Origin: Bacteroidota bacterium
GTDB lineage: Bacteria > Bacteroidota > Ignavibacteria > Ignavibacteriales > Melioribacteraceae
Length of the DNA: 8,198 nucleotides
NCBI GenBank assembly: GCA_021812745.1
Contig: JAKAMS010000102.1
Coordinates: forward strand, 1 to 8,198
Direction: 5' to 3'
Shown piece by piece: positions 1 through 7,400 of this stretch. The notes beneath the pieces are model-generated. The model did no database searches, was not told the DNA's origin, and was given only the letters and a program-made list of their open reading frames with translations. The position numbers and the translations under genes were made by a program. Each line of letters opens with the position of its first letter. Position 1 is the stretch's first letter.

Positions 1-11
1 TGAATAAAAAA

Positions 12-1232
12 ATGTTCTTCCCCCCTCTCAACGAACAAATGGATTTGATTAAAAGGGGTACATCTGAAATCATTCCCGAAGAAGAATTAGTCCAAAAGCT
101 GGAAAAATCATTAAAAGAAAATAAGCCGCTAAATATAAAACTTGGTTGTGATCCCACTAGGCCGGATCTTCACCTAGGCCACTCGGTTGTCTTAAGAAAA
201 CTTGCACAATTTCAACAGCTTGGTCATCAAGCAATCTTAATAATAGGCGATTTCACTGGAATGATTGGTGATCCATCAGGGCGCAATGCATCTAGACCCC
301 CTCTTTCATTTGAAGACGCCCGTGAAAATGGAAAATCATATTTCGAGCAGGCATCAAAAATTTTAGATCGTGACAAGACAAAAATAGTTCATAATTCTGA
401 ATGGCTTGGTAAGATGACTTTTGAAGATGTGATTAAATTGGCATCAAAATATACTATTGCTAGAATGCTTGAACGTGATGATTTTACTAAAAGGTACAAA
501 AGCGGTATTCCAATAAGTATGCATGAGGTTTTATATCCACTTGCACAAGCAATGGATTCTGTAGCAATTAAAAGCGATGTTGAACTCGGCGGTACTGATC
601 AGAAATTTAATTTATTAGTTGGACGTGATATTCAGAGAGAGTTTGGGATTGCTCCCCAAGTGATTCTAACAATGCCATTACTGGTTGGAACAGATGGTGT
701 TGAAAAGATGAGCAAATCTCTCGATAATTACATTGGAATAAATGAATCACCAAAGGAAATATATGGCAAAACTTTATCTATTCCGGATGATCTAATTTAT
801 CTTTATTACGTTTTGACAACCGATGCCACTAATCAAGAACTTAAACAATATCAGCAAAAACTTACAGATAAAGAAGTTAATCCAAGAGATATAAAACGTT
901 CTCTAGCTAGAAAATTAGTGGAGATGTATCATTCTTCTGAAGCCGCATTAGATGCTGAATCAGAATTTGATAATATATTTGTGAAGAAAGGATTGCCAGA
1001 TGAAGTTGAAGAATTTAAAATTGATCCGTCAATAAAGGAATTAGATATCTTAGACCTAATAGTAACCGTAGGGTTTGCTCCGTCTAAGGGCGAAGCACGT
1101 AGACTAGTGACTCAAGGCGGAGTTACAGTTGATGGTGAGAAAATAGTAGAGATAAAGGAAATTATCAAACTAGATCGAACAAAGATTCTAAAGGTTGGTA
1201 AAAGAAAGTTTATTAAATTAATTTGTAATTAA
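12..1232 (+). CDS. tyrS: Tyrosyl-tRNA synthetase (TyrRS, type 2)
   Basis: Cytoplasmic class I aminoacyl-tRNA synthetase that charges tRNA-Tyr with tyrosine using ATP. The 406-residue product is full length for the family. The Rossmann catalytic core carries the HIGH-type motif HLGH at residues 54-57 (within [10 protein letters not shown]), then [15 protein letters not shown] around 77-91, the tyrosine-pocket segment [10 protein letters not shown] at 191-200, and KMSKS at 232-236. Residues about 345-405 form a C-terminal S4 RNA-binding domain ([11 protein letters not shown], then [10 protein letters not shown]). The HLGH form and the surrounding [11 protein letters not shown] context match the type 2 TyrRS subgroup. 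The ATG at 12 puts the family-typical N-terminal helix ([14 protein letters not shown]) right after the start. Only 11 bases lie upstream, so the promoter and any upstream partner cannot be seen and a start outside the window is not excluded. First gene of a close co-directional run with pdaD and a TerC-family gene. Confidence 0.96.
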   Translation: MFFPPLNEQMDLIKRGTSEIIPEEELVQKLEKSLKENKPLNIKLGCDPTRPDLHLGHSVVLRKLAQFQQLGHQAILIIGDFTGMIGDPSGRNASRPPLSFEDARENGKSYFEQASKILDRDKTKIVHNSEWLGKMTFEDVIKLASKYTIARMLERDDFTKRYKSGIPISMHEVLYPLAQAMDSVAIKSDVELGGTDQKFNLLVGRDIQREFGIAPQVILTMPLLVGTDGVEKMSKSLDNYIGINESPKEIYGKTLSIPDDLIYLYYVLTTDATNQELKQYQQKLTDKEVNPRDIKRSLARKLVEMYHSSEAALDAESEFDNIFVKKGLPDEVEEFKIDPSIKELDILDLIVTVGFAPSKGEARRLVTQGGVTVDGEKIVEIKEIIKLDRTKILKVGKRKFIKLICN

Positions 1233-1238
1233 AGGAGG
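1231..1238 (+). promoter_or_regulatory. Strong Shine-Dalgarno that fixes the TTG start of pdaD
   Basis: AAAGGAGG begins in the last two bases of the tyrS stop codon and ends 8 bases before TTG at 1247. No in-frame ATG lies at a comparable spacing, and the TTG gives the family-typical N-terminus ([12 protein letters not shown]). The site therefore supports the non-ATG start. Confidence 0.85.
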
Positions 1239-1246
1239 AAACCAAA

Positions 1247-1792
1247 TTGTACGTACCATCAAAAATATTTTTCACAAAAGGTGTCGGCAGACATAAAGAA
1301 TACCTTGCGTCTTTCGAATTAGCTCTTCGTAGCGCTGGTATAGAAATCTGTAATTTAGTTTCAGTAAGCAGCATTTACCCTGTTGGATGTAAACGACTAA
1401 GCAAAGAACAAGGACTAAAACTTTTAAAACCAGGTTTAATAACACATTGCGTTATGGCCCGTAATTCTACAAATGAACCTAACCGACTGATTGCTTCTTC
1501 CATAGGAGTTGCCATTCCTGCTGATAAAAATATGTACGGTTATCTTTCTGAACACCACCCTTACGGTGAAACAGAGAAGGTTGCCGGCGAATATGCTGAA
1601 GATCTTGCCGCAACAATGTTAGCTACAACGTTAGGTGTAGATTTTGATCCGGAAAAAGCATGGAATGAAAGAGAACAATCTTATAAAATGTCAGGTAAGA
1701 TTGTTAATTCATTCAATATAACTCAATCAGCTCAAGGTGATAAAAAAGGACTGTGGACAACAACTATTTCTGTAGGGATTTTATTACCATAA
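1247..1792 (+). CDS. pdaD: Pyruvoyl-dependent arginine decarboxylase
   Basis: Predicted to decarboxylate L-arginine to agmatine and CO2, the entry step of the agmatine route to polyamines, in the cytoplasm. It resembles the PvlArgDC family, whose precursor cleaves itself at a Ser-Ser bond to give a beta chain and an alpha chain capped by a catalytic pyruvoyl group. The sequence shows N-terminal [12 protein letters not shown] and the cleavage motif VSVSSIYP. The predicted cut lies between Ser41 and Ser42, with Ser42 becoming pyruvoyl. The C-terminal half has [22 protein letters not shown] and [14 protein letters not shown], all typical of the family. At 181 residues it is slightly longer than the archaeal enzymes of about 160-165. 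The start is TTG, supported by a strong ribosome-binding site. It lies 14 bases after tyrS and directly before the TerC gene. Some archaeal relatives decarboxylate aspartate instead, so the substrate is a family-level inference. Confidence 0.9.
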   Translation: MYVPSKIFFTKGVGRHKEYLASFELALRSAGIEICNLVSVSSIYPVGCKRLSKEQGLKLLKPGLITHCVMARNSTNEPNRLIASSIGVAIPADKNMYGYLSEHHPYGETEKVAGEYAEDLAATMLATTLGVDFDPEKAWNEREQSYKMSGKIVNSFNITQSAQGDKKGLWTTTISVGILLP

Positions 1793-1796
1793 GGTG
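1791..1796 (+). promoter_or_regulatory. Shine-Dalgarno that favours ATG 1800 for the TerC-family gene
   Basis: AAGGTG overlaps the pdaD stop codon and ends 3 bases before ATG at 1800. A GTG at 1794 is in the same frame and would add two residues. It lies inside the ribosome-binding site itself and has no other one upstream, so ATG 1800 is the better start. Confidence 0.55.
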
Positions 1797-1799
1797 AAT

Positions 1800-2729
1800 A
1801 TGCATAACCACTTTATCTTTTGGGTTATATTCTCAGTAATCATTATAGTGATGTTTTACATAGATCTTTACGTAACGGATCATCGTAAAGGAAAGATAGG
1901 AATAAAATCTAGTTTGATTTGGAGTGCAATTTGGATTTCTACAGCTCTCCTTTTCAATCTGATTATTTTTTTATTCCTAGAAGATGGAAAGCAAAAAGCT
2001 ATTGAGTTTTTAGCAGGTTACCTTGTTGAAAAATCTCTTTCTGTTGATAATCTTTTTGTGTTTCTAATGATCTTCAATGTTTTAGGAATAAGCGATGAGA
2101 ATCAGCCGCATATTTTAAAATGGGGTATTTTAAGCGCGATCGTTTTAAGAATTTTGTTTATACTTGCGGGTGTTACTCTAATAAAAGTATTTCACCCAAT
2201 CATTTATATCTTTGGTTTGATATTGTTTTTTGCAGCATACAAAATGGCATTTGGAGGAGAAGTTAAAATTGATCTCAAGAGTAACTTCCTAATTAAATTT
2301 GTTTCCAAGCGGTTTAATATTCTTACAGAATATAATGGGCACCGATTTTTTACAACACAGAAATCTGTTCGTTACGTCACTCCCCTTTTTCTGGCTTTAC
2401 TTTTAATTGAATCTGCAGATATAGTCTTCGCTGTAGATTCAATTCCTGCAGTAATAGCTATTACTCACGATCCTTTTATAATAATAACATCAAATATATT
2501 TGCGATTCTTGGATTACGCGCACTCTACTTTGCATTAGCGGGTATTGTTGATCTGTTTGTGTATCTAAAGTATGGTGTTGCTGTGATTTTAGCTTTTGTC
2601 GGATTGAAGATGTTAATCACTGATATTTATGAAATATCAACTTTACATTCACTGGCAGTAATAATTATTTGTATTGTTATCTCTATAATACTTTCCTTGA
2701 TTAAGACGAAAAAACATTCCGCCGTTTGA
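1800..2729 (+). CDS. TerC/Alx-family integral membrane protein (putative metal exporter)
   Basis: Multi-pass inner-membrane protein of the TerC family, closest in layout to the Alx branch, some members of which are implicated in manganese export. From ATG 1800 the product is 309 residues; a GTG at 1794 would add two. About eight hydrophobic segments span the length. Two conserved acidic intramembrane motifs are present: EKSLSVDNLFVF at residues 77-88 and ESADIVFAVDSIPAV at 204-218. Between them is a basic cytoplasmic loop around 155-190 (KIDLKSNFLIKFVSKRFN), and FVGLKM follows at 266-271. The acidic residues are the presumed cation-binding sites; the metal is inferred, not seen. No yybP-ykoY-type leader precedes it, and it appears to be translated from the tyrS-pdaD transcript. 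Its last 29 bases overlap the 3' end of the convergent permease gene. Confidence 0.88.
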   Translation: MHNHFIFWVIFSVIIIVMFYIDLYVTDHRKGKIGIKSSLIWSAIWISTALLFNLIIFLFLEDGKQKAIEFLAGYLVEKSLSVDNLFVFLMIFNVLGISDENQPHILKWGILSAIVLRILFILAGVTLIKVFHPIIYIFGLILFFAAYKMAFGGEVKIDLKSNFLIKFVSKRFNILTEYNGHRFFTTQKSVRYVTPLFLALLLIESADIVFAVDSIPAVIAITHDPFIIITSNIFAILGLRALYFALAGIVDLFVYLKYGVAVILAFVGLKMLITDIYEISTLHSLAVIIICIVISIILSLIKTKKHSAV

Positions 2730-4098
2730 TAACACCCCTAAAATGCACGGGTATTACAAAAATTAAACCGGCAATCATAGGTTCAATTTGATTTAGATAT
2801 TCAATATTGGTCTGCCCCCGTATTATAAACCATAATAAACTGGAGAGTACGCCACCAATAATTTCAACTAGCGCATATTTATTGGGAACTCTCATCCTTT
2901 CATAATAAGCCCCAAAGACAACTAAAATAATTCCAGGTATACAAATACTTCCAATAATATACCAGAGTGAAATTACTGATTGAACATAATATGCTAAAGT
3001 TATAGCAACAATAGATGAAAAAATTAGCCCTAACCTAGTATAATTTGGAATGTCTTTTTCTGCTGAATTCTTTCTAAGCTTAAAAGCAAAATCGCGACCG
3101 AAAGTTGTTGCACTTAAAAAGATAAAACTGTTAAGTGTGGAAATAATGGTTGCGAACATAGCAGCATAAAAAATTCCTTTAGCCCCACTTCCTAAAACCT
3201 TTTCTGCGTAAAGAGGAAAAGACAAAACCGGGTTAGACAGATTTGGTAAAGTAGCACGTGCATATAAACCAGTTGCTGTTGTCAGGAAATCAAATAAAAT
3301 CATAAAGAAGACGGAAAAAATAATTCCCCACTTTGCAACATTTCCGTTCTTGGCTGCATAACAGCGCTGGTGAAATCCAGGATCGGCGAAAGTCCACAAT
3401 GCAATAAGAAACCAGACTATCACATATATAGGAGAAACATTCGATGTCAAATGAAGATAGGAGTGTGGAAGTGTTTCTTTTAAGTATTGGTAATTACCCA
3501 AATTTGAATATGAAATGAATACAATAAGGAAGAAACCAATAAACATGACAAAGAACTGAAACACATCGGTATATAAATCAGATTTGTATCCACCTTTCAA
3601 TAGATAAATACCGGAAACAAATAAACTGACAATCAAAGCCGGGAGTAGTTTTATGTTGAAAATTAGACTTAATAGGTTTGCTGTCATCAACAAGTAAGGT
3701 GCCGGAGAAACTAGAATAAAAATTAACACTGCAGAAACCAGCCCCACTCTCCTTCCGTATATTTGTTCAAGTTTATCAGGTATTGTAAAAAGAGATGCAA
3801 TGCGAATCTTCTTAGCAAAAAATAGTGCAAAAATAAGTGCGAATATATAATATGGTAATCCTTGTGTAAACCAACTTAACAATCCATACCGATAAGTAAA
3901 TTCACCTATTCCGAGAATACCTCCGTACCAAGTGGCAACATTCGTCATAATAAAGAGAAATAATCCAACTTTTCTACCCGAAAGCAAATAGCCTGGTGTA
4001 TCACCATGCTCTTCTTTCTTTGGCAAAAAACCTATTAATAGTAGTATAACAAAGAAAGAAATTATTATAAATAAATCTAAGTGACTAAAAGAGACCAT
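2701..4098 (-). CDS. Sodium:solute symporter-family permease, candidate thiamine transporter
   Basis: Inner-membrane protein of 465 residues with about 12-13 hydrophobic segments and the hallmarks of the sodium:solute symporter (SSS) family. These are the N-terminal LLSGRKVGLFLFIMTNVATW at residues 38-57, GGYKSDLYTDVFQFFVMFIG at 169-188 (the TDVFQ signature), and FATIISTLNSFIFLSATTFG at 315-334. In the last segment Ser320, Thr321 and Ser324 fall where the family places sodium-site hydroxyls. Families of this fold carry sugars, amino acids, pantothenate and other solutes, so substrate cannot be read from the fold. Context is specific: it is the last gene of a TPP-riboswitch operon after an outer-membrane receptor and thiamine pyrophosphokinase. 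The ATG lies 14 bases inside the end of the kinase gene, which indicates translational coupling. The inferred substrate is thiamine; a thiamine precursor is possible. Membership of the SSS family is near certain and the substrate is moderately supported. Confidence 0.87.
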   Translation of the reverse strand: MVSFSHLDLFIIISFFVILLLIGFLPKKEEHGDTPGYLLSGRKVGLFLFIMTNVATWYGGILGIGEFTYRYGLLSWFTQGLPYYIFALIFALFFAKKIRIASLFTIPDKLEQIYGRRVGLVSAVLIFILVSPAPYLLMTANLLSLIFNIKLLPALIVSLFVSGIYLLKGGYKSDLYTDVFQFFVMFIGFFLIVFISYSNLGNYQYLKETLPHSYLHLTSNVSPIYVIVWFLIALWTFADPGFHQRCYAAKNGNVAKWGIIFSVFFMILFDFLTTATGLYARATLPNLSNPVLSFPLYAEKVLGSGAKGIFYAAMFATIISTLNSFIFLSATTFGRDFAFKLRKNSAEKDIPNYTRLGLIFSSIVAITLAYYVQSVISLWYIIGSICIPGIILVVFGAYYERMRVPNKYALVEIIGGVLSSLLWFIIRGQTNIEYLNQIEPMIAGLIFVIPVHFRGVIKRRNVFSS

Positions 4099-4738
4099 AT
4101 TTTCTCATAATTTCAAAATCTCGAATAACAAATACAATTCCATTTTTAATTTTCAACTCAACTTCATTCGTCAAGGCAACATTACTTGTACTTTCTTTTA
4201 TACCAAAAGGCAGCGGAATATTCTTGAGCCGGTATCTTAATCCTTTTGAACTGATCTTTGTTCTAGAATCAATTCCATAAATTGAAATTGTCTCGTCCGG
4301 GAAGGTCCTTAATGTTACATTACCGGAATATGCGGTTAGAAGAGATTTCTGGTGAAGTATCTTAATAGAGATCTTATTAAAATACTTTATTACAATGCCC
4401 ATGTTACAAAATGTATGATCTAACCTGTTCCCCGTTGCTCCTAACAATATTACTTCATTAATTTTCTTTTTGATAGCAAACTTTAAGCACTTTTCGACAT
4501 CTGTGTCGTTCTGTCTATTAACCTTAATGATCTCACATTTGTCGTAGAAGTAATCATATACGGGAGGATTGATAGAGTCAAGGTCACCAATTATGTAATC
4601 TGGTACAATATTCAGTTTTTCTGCAGAGTTAGCTCCTCCGTCAGCGCAGATAAGCGTTTGAAAATCATTTCGAATTAGATAGTTGAAAACTCTTTTGGGA
4701 GGTGGTTCTCCATTTGCTAGTATAATGCACTTTTTCAT
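4085..4738 (-). CDS. thiN: Thiamine pyrophosphokinase (thiamine diphosphokinase)
   Basis: Cytoplasmic enzyme that transfers pyrophosphate from ATP to free thiamine, giving thiamine pyrophosphate and AMP in one step. This traps imported thiamine as cofactor. The 217-residue product matches the usual family length. N-terminal catalytic-domain motifs are ADGGAN, GDLDS, NDTDVEKCL and GATGNRLDHT, at about residues 32-37, 51-55, 77-85 and 100-109. The acidic residues of GDLDS and NDTDVEK are the magnesium/ATP ligands in the family. The C-terminal beta-rich thiamine-binding domain includes STSNVAL, the usual (G/S)xSN substrate motif. ATG at 4738 is preferred over an in-frame GTG one codon earlier. 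It overlaps the receptor stop codon as TGATG and has AGG 6 bases upstream. Its end overlaps the permease start by 14 bases. The kinase implies that the operon salvages unphosphorylated thiamine. Confidence 0.94.
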   Translation of the reverse strand: MKKCIILANGEPPPKRVFNYLIRNDFQTLICADGGANSAEKLNIVPDYIIGDLDSINPPVYDYFYDKCEIIKVNRQNDTDVEKCLKFAIKKKINEVILLGATGNRLDHTFCNMGIVIKYFNKISIKILHQKSLLTAYSGNVTLRTFPDETISIYGIDSRTKISSKGLRYRLKNIPLPFGIKESTSNVALTNEVELKIKNGIVFVIRDFEIMRKYGLF

Positions 4739-7218
4739 CACATACCTAACTTTATTCCAAATACAAAATTTCTTCCCGCAGCAGGAAAATATTCTTTTCC
4801 AATTCCATAAGCTGCATATAAGTTATCAAACAGATTGTTCACCTGAAAAAATAATTGTAAATTTTTTGCGCTTGGTTCTAAGTTTAAGTTATACGAAATG
4901 AATAGATTAGTAACAAAATATGAATCTACTCTATTATCAGAGTAGTCAGCTAAAGTAGGAAAGGACTTTAGCATGTTGGTTAATTTTGTGTCGTAATTAT
5001 CTGTGAAAAAGTCTCCAACATATTTTAGATTTGCTTGCAAAAGGAAGTTATCGTTGTGATATTTAATTACAGCATTCATCATAAAGTTTGGAAATCCGCT
5101 AATTCTATTGCCGCTTAAGTCAATTTTGTCCGGCAAAGTTGAAGTGCCTGTCTCAAGGTAATAATAACCTTTATTAATATAATTCCTTGATAAAGAACCG
5201 TTGATAATAAATTCAAAGTTATTGTTCATTCTAAGAGTGCTTGCTGCTTCAATACCGTAATGAATGGTTTGATCCATATTACCAGTTATAGGTTGACCAA
5301 ATCTATCAACTTGTCCTTGCTTTACAATTTCATCATTAAACGACATATAAAAAAAATCGAATGAAAAATTAAGGTTCTCTTTAGTTAAAGAAGTGCCAAA
5401 CTCAAAATTGTTCATAGTCTCTGGCTTAACGAGCGGTTTCGAAAAATCATAAGCACCAGTAGATGTAATTTCAAATTGAGGAGTTGAACCTCCGCTCGAT
5501 TCTGCCGCATCATAATAGTTGTTCAAACGCGGTTCTCTTGTTACGCGTGCAAATGAAAAATAATAATTCCACTCAGGTGTAAATTTGTAATTAATTCCAA
5601 AACGGGGATTAAAAAATAAATTACTTACCTCAAAATCGTTACCAAGATATTTTTCTGAAAACAATTTATACTTATGGTAAGCTAGCTGCCCTTCAATTAA
5701 AAAGTTAATTTGATCATTCAGAATATAGTTTTCATTCACATAGAAATTAAGAATATCTTTGCCGCCCTGGAATTTATAATAGCGGTAATCTTTTGTTAGC
5801 CCAGTTGGAAGGTTGTCAGCAAAGCTAATACTACCCCAATGGAGTGAACGGTGAATACGGAGTTCGCCGCCAAAGATTAACTCTCCATTCATATGCTTAA
5901 TACTCATGCGCGGTATCCAGCCCCATTGTTTGTTCTCTACCATTGCACGTATTAGTGCATTCCCCGGATTTTCAGTTGGTTCAAATCCATTCTCATGTGT
6001 TATTCTAAAATAATTTGTATCAGCCCAAGAACCATCATAATCGAAGAAACCATTACCTAAAACTAAAAAGAGTGCATTGTTCAAAGTAACTTTATTATTA
6101 ATTTTCCATTCATTCAAAAGTTCAAAGTGAGGTTGAGAAAAATTTTCGATTTCATCTGCGCGTCTTTCAAGCGTATAGGTGTAATTATTTTCTCCGGCTT
6201 CCCAATAGGAATAATTAGCTCTGCGCAATTCTTTATTCTTGATTGCGAATTTTGGCAAACCGGTATAAGCTAATCCGTCAGCAACCGGACCGCCGAAAAG
6301 GTTTAACTGTGTTGTTAATTTATCATCATACCGTACGGCACTCAAATGGTATGACTTAAAATCAATCCAGCTTGAGTTACGGTATCCGCTGCTCAATGTC
6401 TGTGAAAGCTTAGCATAAATTGAATATTTATTTGAAATCAATCCACTTGAAAATTGAGCCGAATATTTCCTAGTATTATAATCACCAATTGAGGTAGTGA
6501 AATCTATTCTTGGCTTATCGGAAAATGCAGAAGTTATAATATTGATTGAACCGCCAACTGCCGGATAACCAACAATCCCCGACCCGGCACCTCTTTGAAT
6601 CTGAATTAGTTCTGTGCTTTCAAGAAGGTCAGGAAAATCCAGCCAATAGACGTTGTGATCTTCCGGATCGTTTTGCGGAATTCCGTTGATAGAGACTGAT
6701 ATTCTTCTTTGATCAAAACCACGAATGCTTAGATAGTTATATCCAAGTCCATTTCCATTCTCGGAATAAAAAGTAATTGATGGCTGATAACTTAGGAGCT
6801 CGGGAATATCTTGATTAACGTAAGTTTGTTTGATTGACTTCCGGTCTATTTTAGAAAAAGTTATTGGTGTAAATCCGGTTTCACCAATGCTGCCTTTCAC
6901 AAGAATAGTCTGACTTGTTATTAATTTACTCTGAAGGAATACTTCTTTACTTGAATTGACAAACTCACTTACTCTAATTTTGTGAGATTCGTATCCGATA
7001 TGACTAAAAATCAAAAAGTCTTTAACTTCTAATTTTTCTTTGAGCTCAAAAAAACCATTTTCATCTGTGGTTGTACCAATATTCTTTCCTTCAACAACAA
7101 CGCTTGCAAAATTCAAAGGTGATTTATCGGACAAGCTGAAGACATTTCCTTTAACAGCTACCACTTGTGCATTTAACTGCAGTGAAAATAATACTAAAGC
7201 AATAATCAAGTACTTCAT
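4738..7218 (-). CDS. TonB-dependent outer-membrane receptor, predicted thiamine importer
   Basis: Outer-membrane beta-barrel receptor of 826 residues, driven by TonB-ExbBD. Residues 1-17 (MKYLIIALVLFSLQLNA) are a signal peptide with likely cleavage before Gln18. Residues about 20-98 form a carboxypeptidase-regulatory-like domain (GTTTDENGFFELKEKL, then FLIFSHIGYES). A possible TonB-box-like stretch, QTILVKG, lies at 103-109. The plug spans about 115-232, with YLSIRGFDQRRISVSINGIP at 162-181, NDPEDHNVYWLDFPDLLE at 183-200, IQIQRGAGSG and GGSINIITS. The rest is barrel, ending in a strand (NFVFGIKLG). The plug resembles receptors often annotated as FecA-like iron importers. The TPP riboswitch just upstream and the adjoining thiamine kinase point instead to thiamine or a phosphorylated form. 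Start ATG 7218 has AAAAGGAGA 6 bases upstream. The stop overlaps the kinase start. Family is near certain; substrate is inferred from context. Confidence 0.92.
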   Translation of the reverse strand: MKYLIIALVLFSLQLNAQVVAVKGNVFSLSDKSPLNFASVVVEGKNIGTTTDENGFFELKEKLEVKDFLIFSHIGYESHKIRVSEFVNSSKEVFLQSKLITSQTILVKGSIGETGFTPITFSKIDRKSIKQTYVNQDIPELLSYQPSITFYSENGNGLGYNYLSIRGFDQRRISVSINGIPQNDPEDHNVYWLDFPDLLESTELIQIQRGAGSGIVGYPAVGGSINIITSAFSDKPRIDFTTSIGDYNTRKYSAQFSSGLISNKYSIYAKLSQTLSSGYRNSSWIDFKSYHLSAVRYDDKLTTQLNLFGGPVADGLAYTGLPKFAIKNKELRRANYSYWEAGENNYTYTLERRADEIENFSQPHFELLNEWKINNKVTLNNALFLVLGNGFFDYDGSWADTNYFRITHENGFEPTENPGNALIRAMVENKQWGWIPRMSIKHMNGELIFGGELRIHRSLHWGSISFADNLPTGLTKDYRYYKFQGGKDILNFYVNENYILNDQINFLIEGQLAYHKYKLFSEKYLGNDFEVSNLFFNPRFGINYKFTPEWNYYFSFARVTREPRLNNYYDAAESSGGSTPQFEITSTGAYDFSKPLVKPETMNNFEFGTSLTKENLNFSFDFFYMSFNDEIVKQGQVDRFGQPITGNMDQTIHYGIEAASTLRMNNNFEFIINGSLSRNYINKGYYYLETGTSTLPDKIDLSGNRISGFPNFMMNAVIKYHNDNFLLQANLKYVGDFFTDNYDTKLTNMLKSFPTLADYSDNRVDSYFVTNLFISYNLNLEPSAKNLQLFFQVNNLFDNLYAAYGIGKEYFPAAGRNFVFGIKLGM

Positions 7219-7224
7219 TTTATC

Positions 7225-7233
7225 TCTCCTTTT
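7225..7233 (-). promoter_or_regulatory. Ribosome-binding site of the TonB-dependent receptor gene
   Basis: AAAAGGAGA ends 6 bases before ATG 7218. It lies downstream of the terminator hairpin and is not part of any stem seen in the switch, so control is expected at transcription rather than by hiding this site. Confidence 0.8.
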
Positions 7234-7245
7234 ATTATTAGAAAT

Positions 7246-7268
7246 AAAAAAGCCGTTTGGGAAACGGC
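7246..7268 (-). terminator. Intrinsic terminator of the TPP riboswitch
   Basis: On the minus strand GCCGTTT (7268-7262), a three-base loop CCC and AAACGGC (7258-7252) form a perfect 7-bp stem, followed by six T residues (7251-7246). It sits between the aptamer and the receptor start codon, and its left arm is shared with an alternative antiterminator pairing. It is therefore a conditional terminator expected to form when TPP is bound. Confidence 0.9.
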
Positions 7269-7296
7269 AGTACTTGATAATTCTGTACCGTTTTCC
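7260..7296 (-). promoter_or_regulatory. Antiterminator pairing of the TPP riboswitch
   Basis: Minus-strand GGAAAACGGTACAG (7296-7283) can pair with CTGCCGTTTCC (7270-7260), with one 1-base and one 2-base bulge. The second segment contains the left arm of the terminator, so the two structures exclude each other. The first segment contains AACGGT (7292-7287), which can also close aptamer helix P1. TPP binding should lock P1, release the terminator arm and stop transcription. Pairings were found by eye; no folding energies were computed. Confidence 0.75.
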
Positions 7297-7378
7297 TACG
7301 CTGGCATTATCCAGATCAGGTTTAAGGGTTTACTCTCAGCAATTCCGCGGCAAGTTTCCGGGATGCACCCCTAACAGC
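7287..7378 (-). ncRNA. TPP riboswitch aptamer (THI-box)
   Basis: Cis-acting RNA that binds thiamine pyrophosphate. Read on the minus strand it has the conserved THI-box core in order: GGGGTGC (7371-7365), CTGAGA (7339-7334), ACCC, then ACCTGATC (7321-7314) and GGATAATGCCAGCGTAGG (7312-7295). Helices visible by eye are P1 (GCTGTT with AACGGT, partly G-U), P2 (GGGT with ACCC), P3 (TCCCGG with CCGCGGA and a bulged C, a short seven-base loop) and P5 (CTGG with CCAG). CTGAGA and the GATAATG region are the pyrimidine- and pyrophosphate-sensing cores in known structures. It lies just upstream of an antiterminator/terminator pair and the receptor-kinase-permease operon, so an OFF switch is expected. 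Confidence 0.97.
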
Positions 7379-7400
7379 TTTTTATTTTTGAAAGAACAAA

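Noticed and set aside
1..11. TGA at the window start as the stop of an upstream gene
   Set aside because: Three bases at the edge cannot be assigned to a reading frame; no upstream sequence is available.
2727..2765. Possible terminator after the TerC-family gene (ACCC ... GGGT near 2734-2753)
   Set aside because: The stem is only about four base pairs with a ten-base loop and no T-run, and it lies within the opposite coding sequence.
4683..4901. 72-codon open frame on the + strand
   Set aside because: Lies wholly antisense to the kinase and receptor coding sequences, has no ribosome-binding site and no recognisable protein features.
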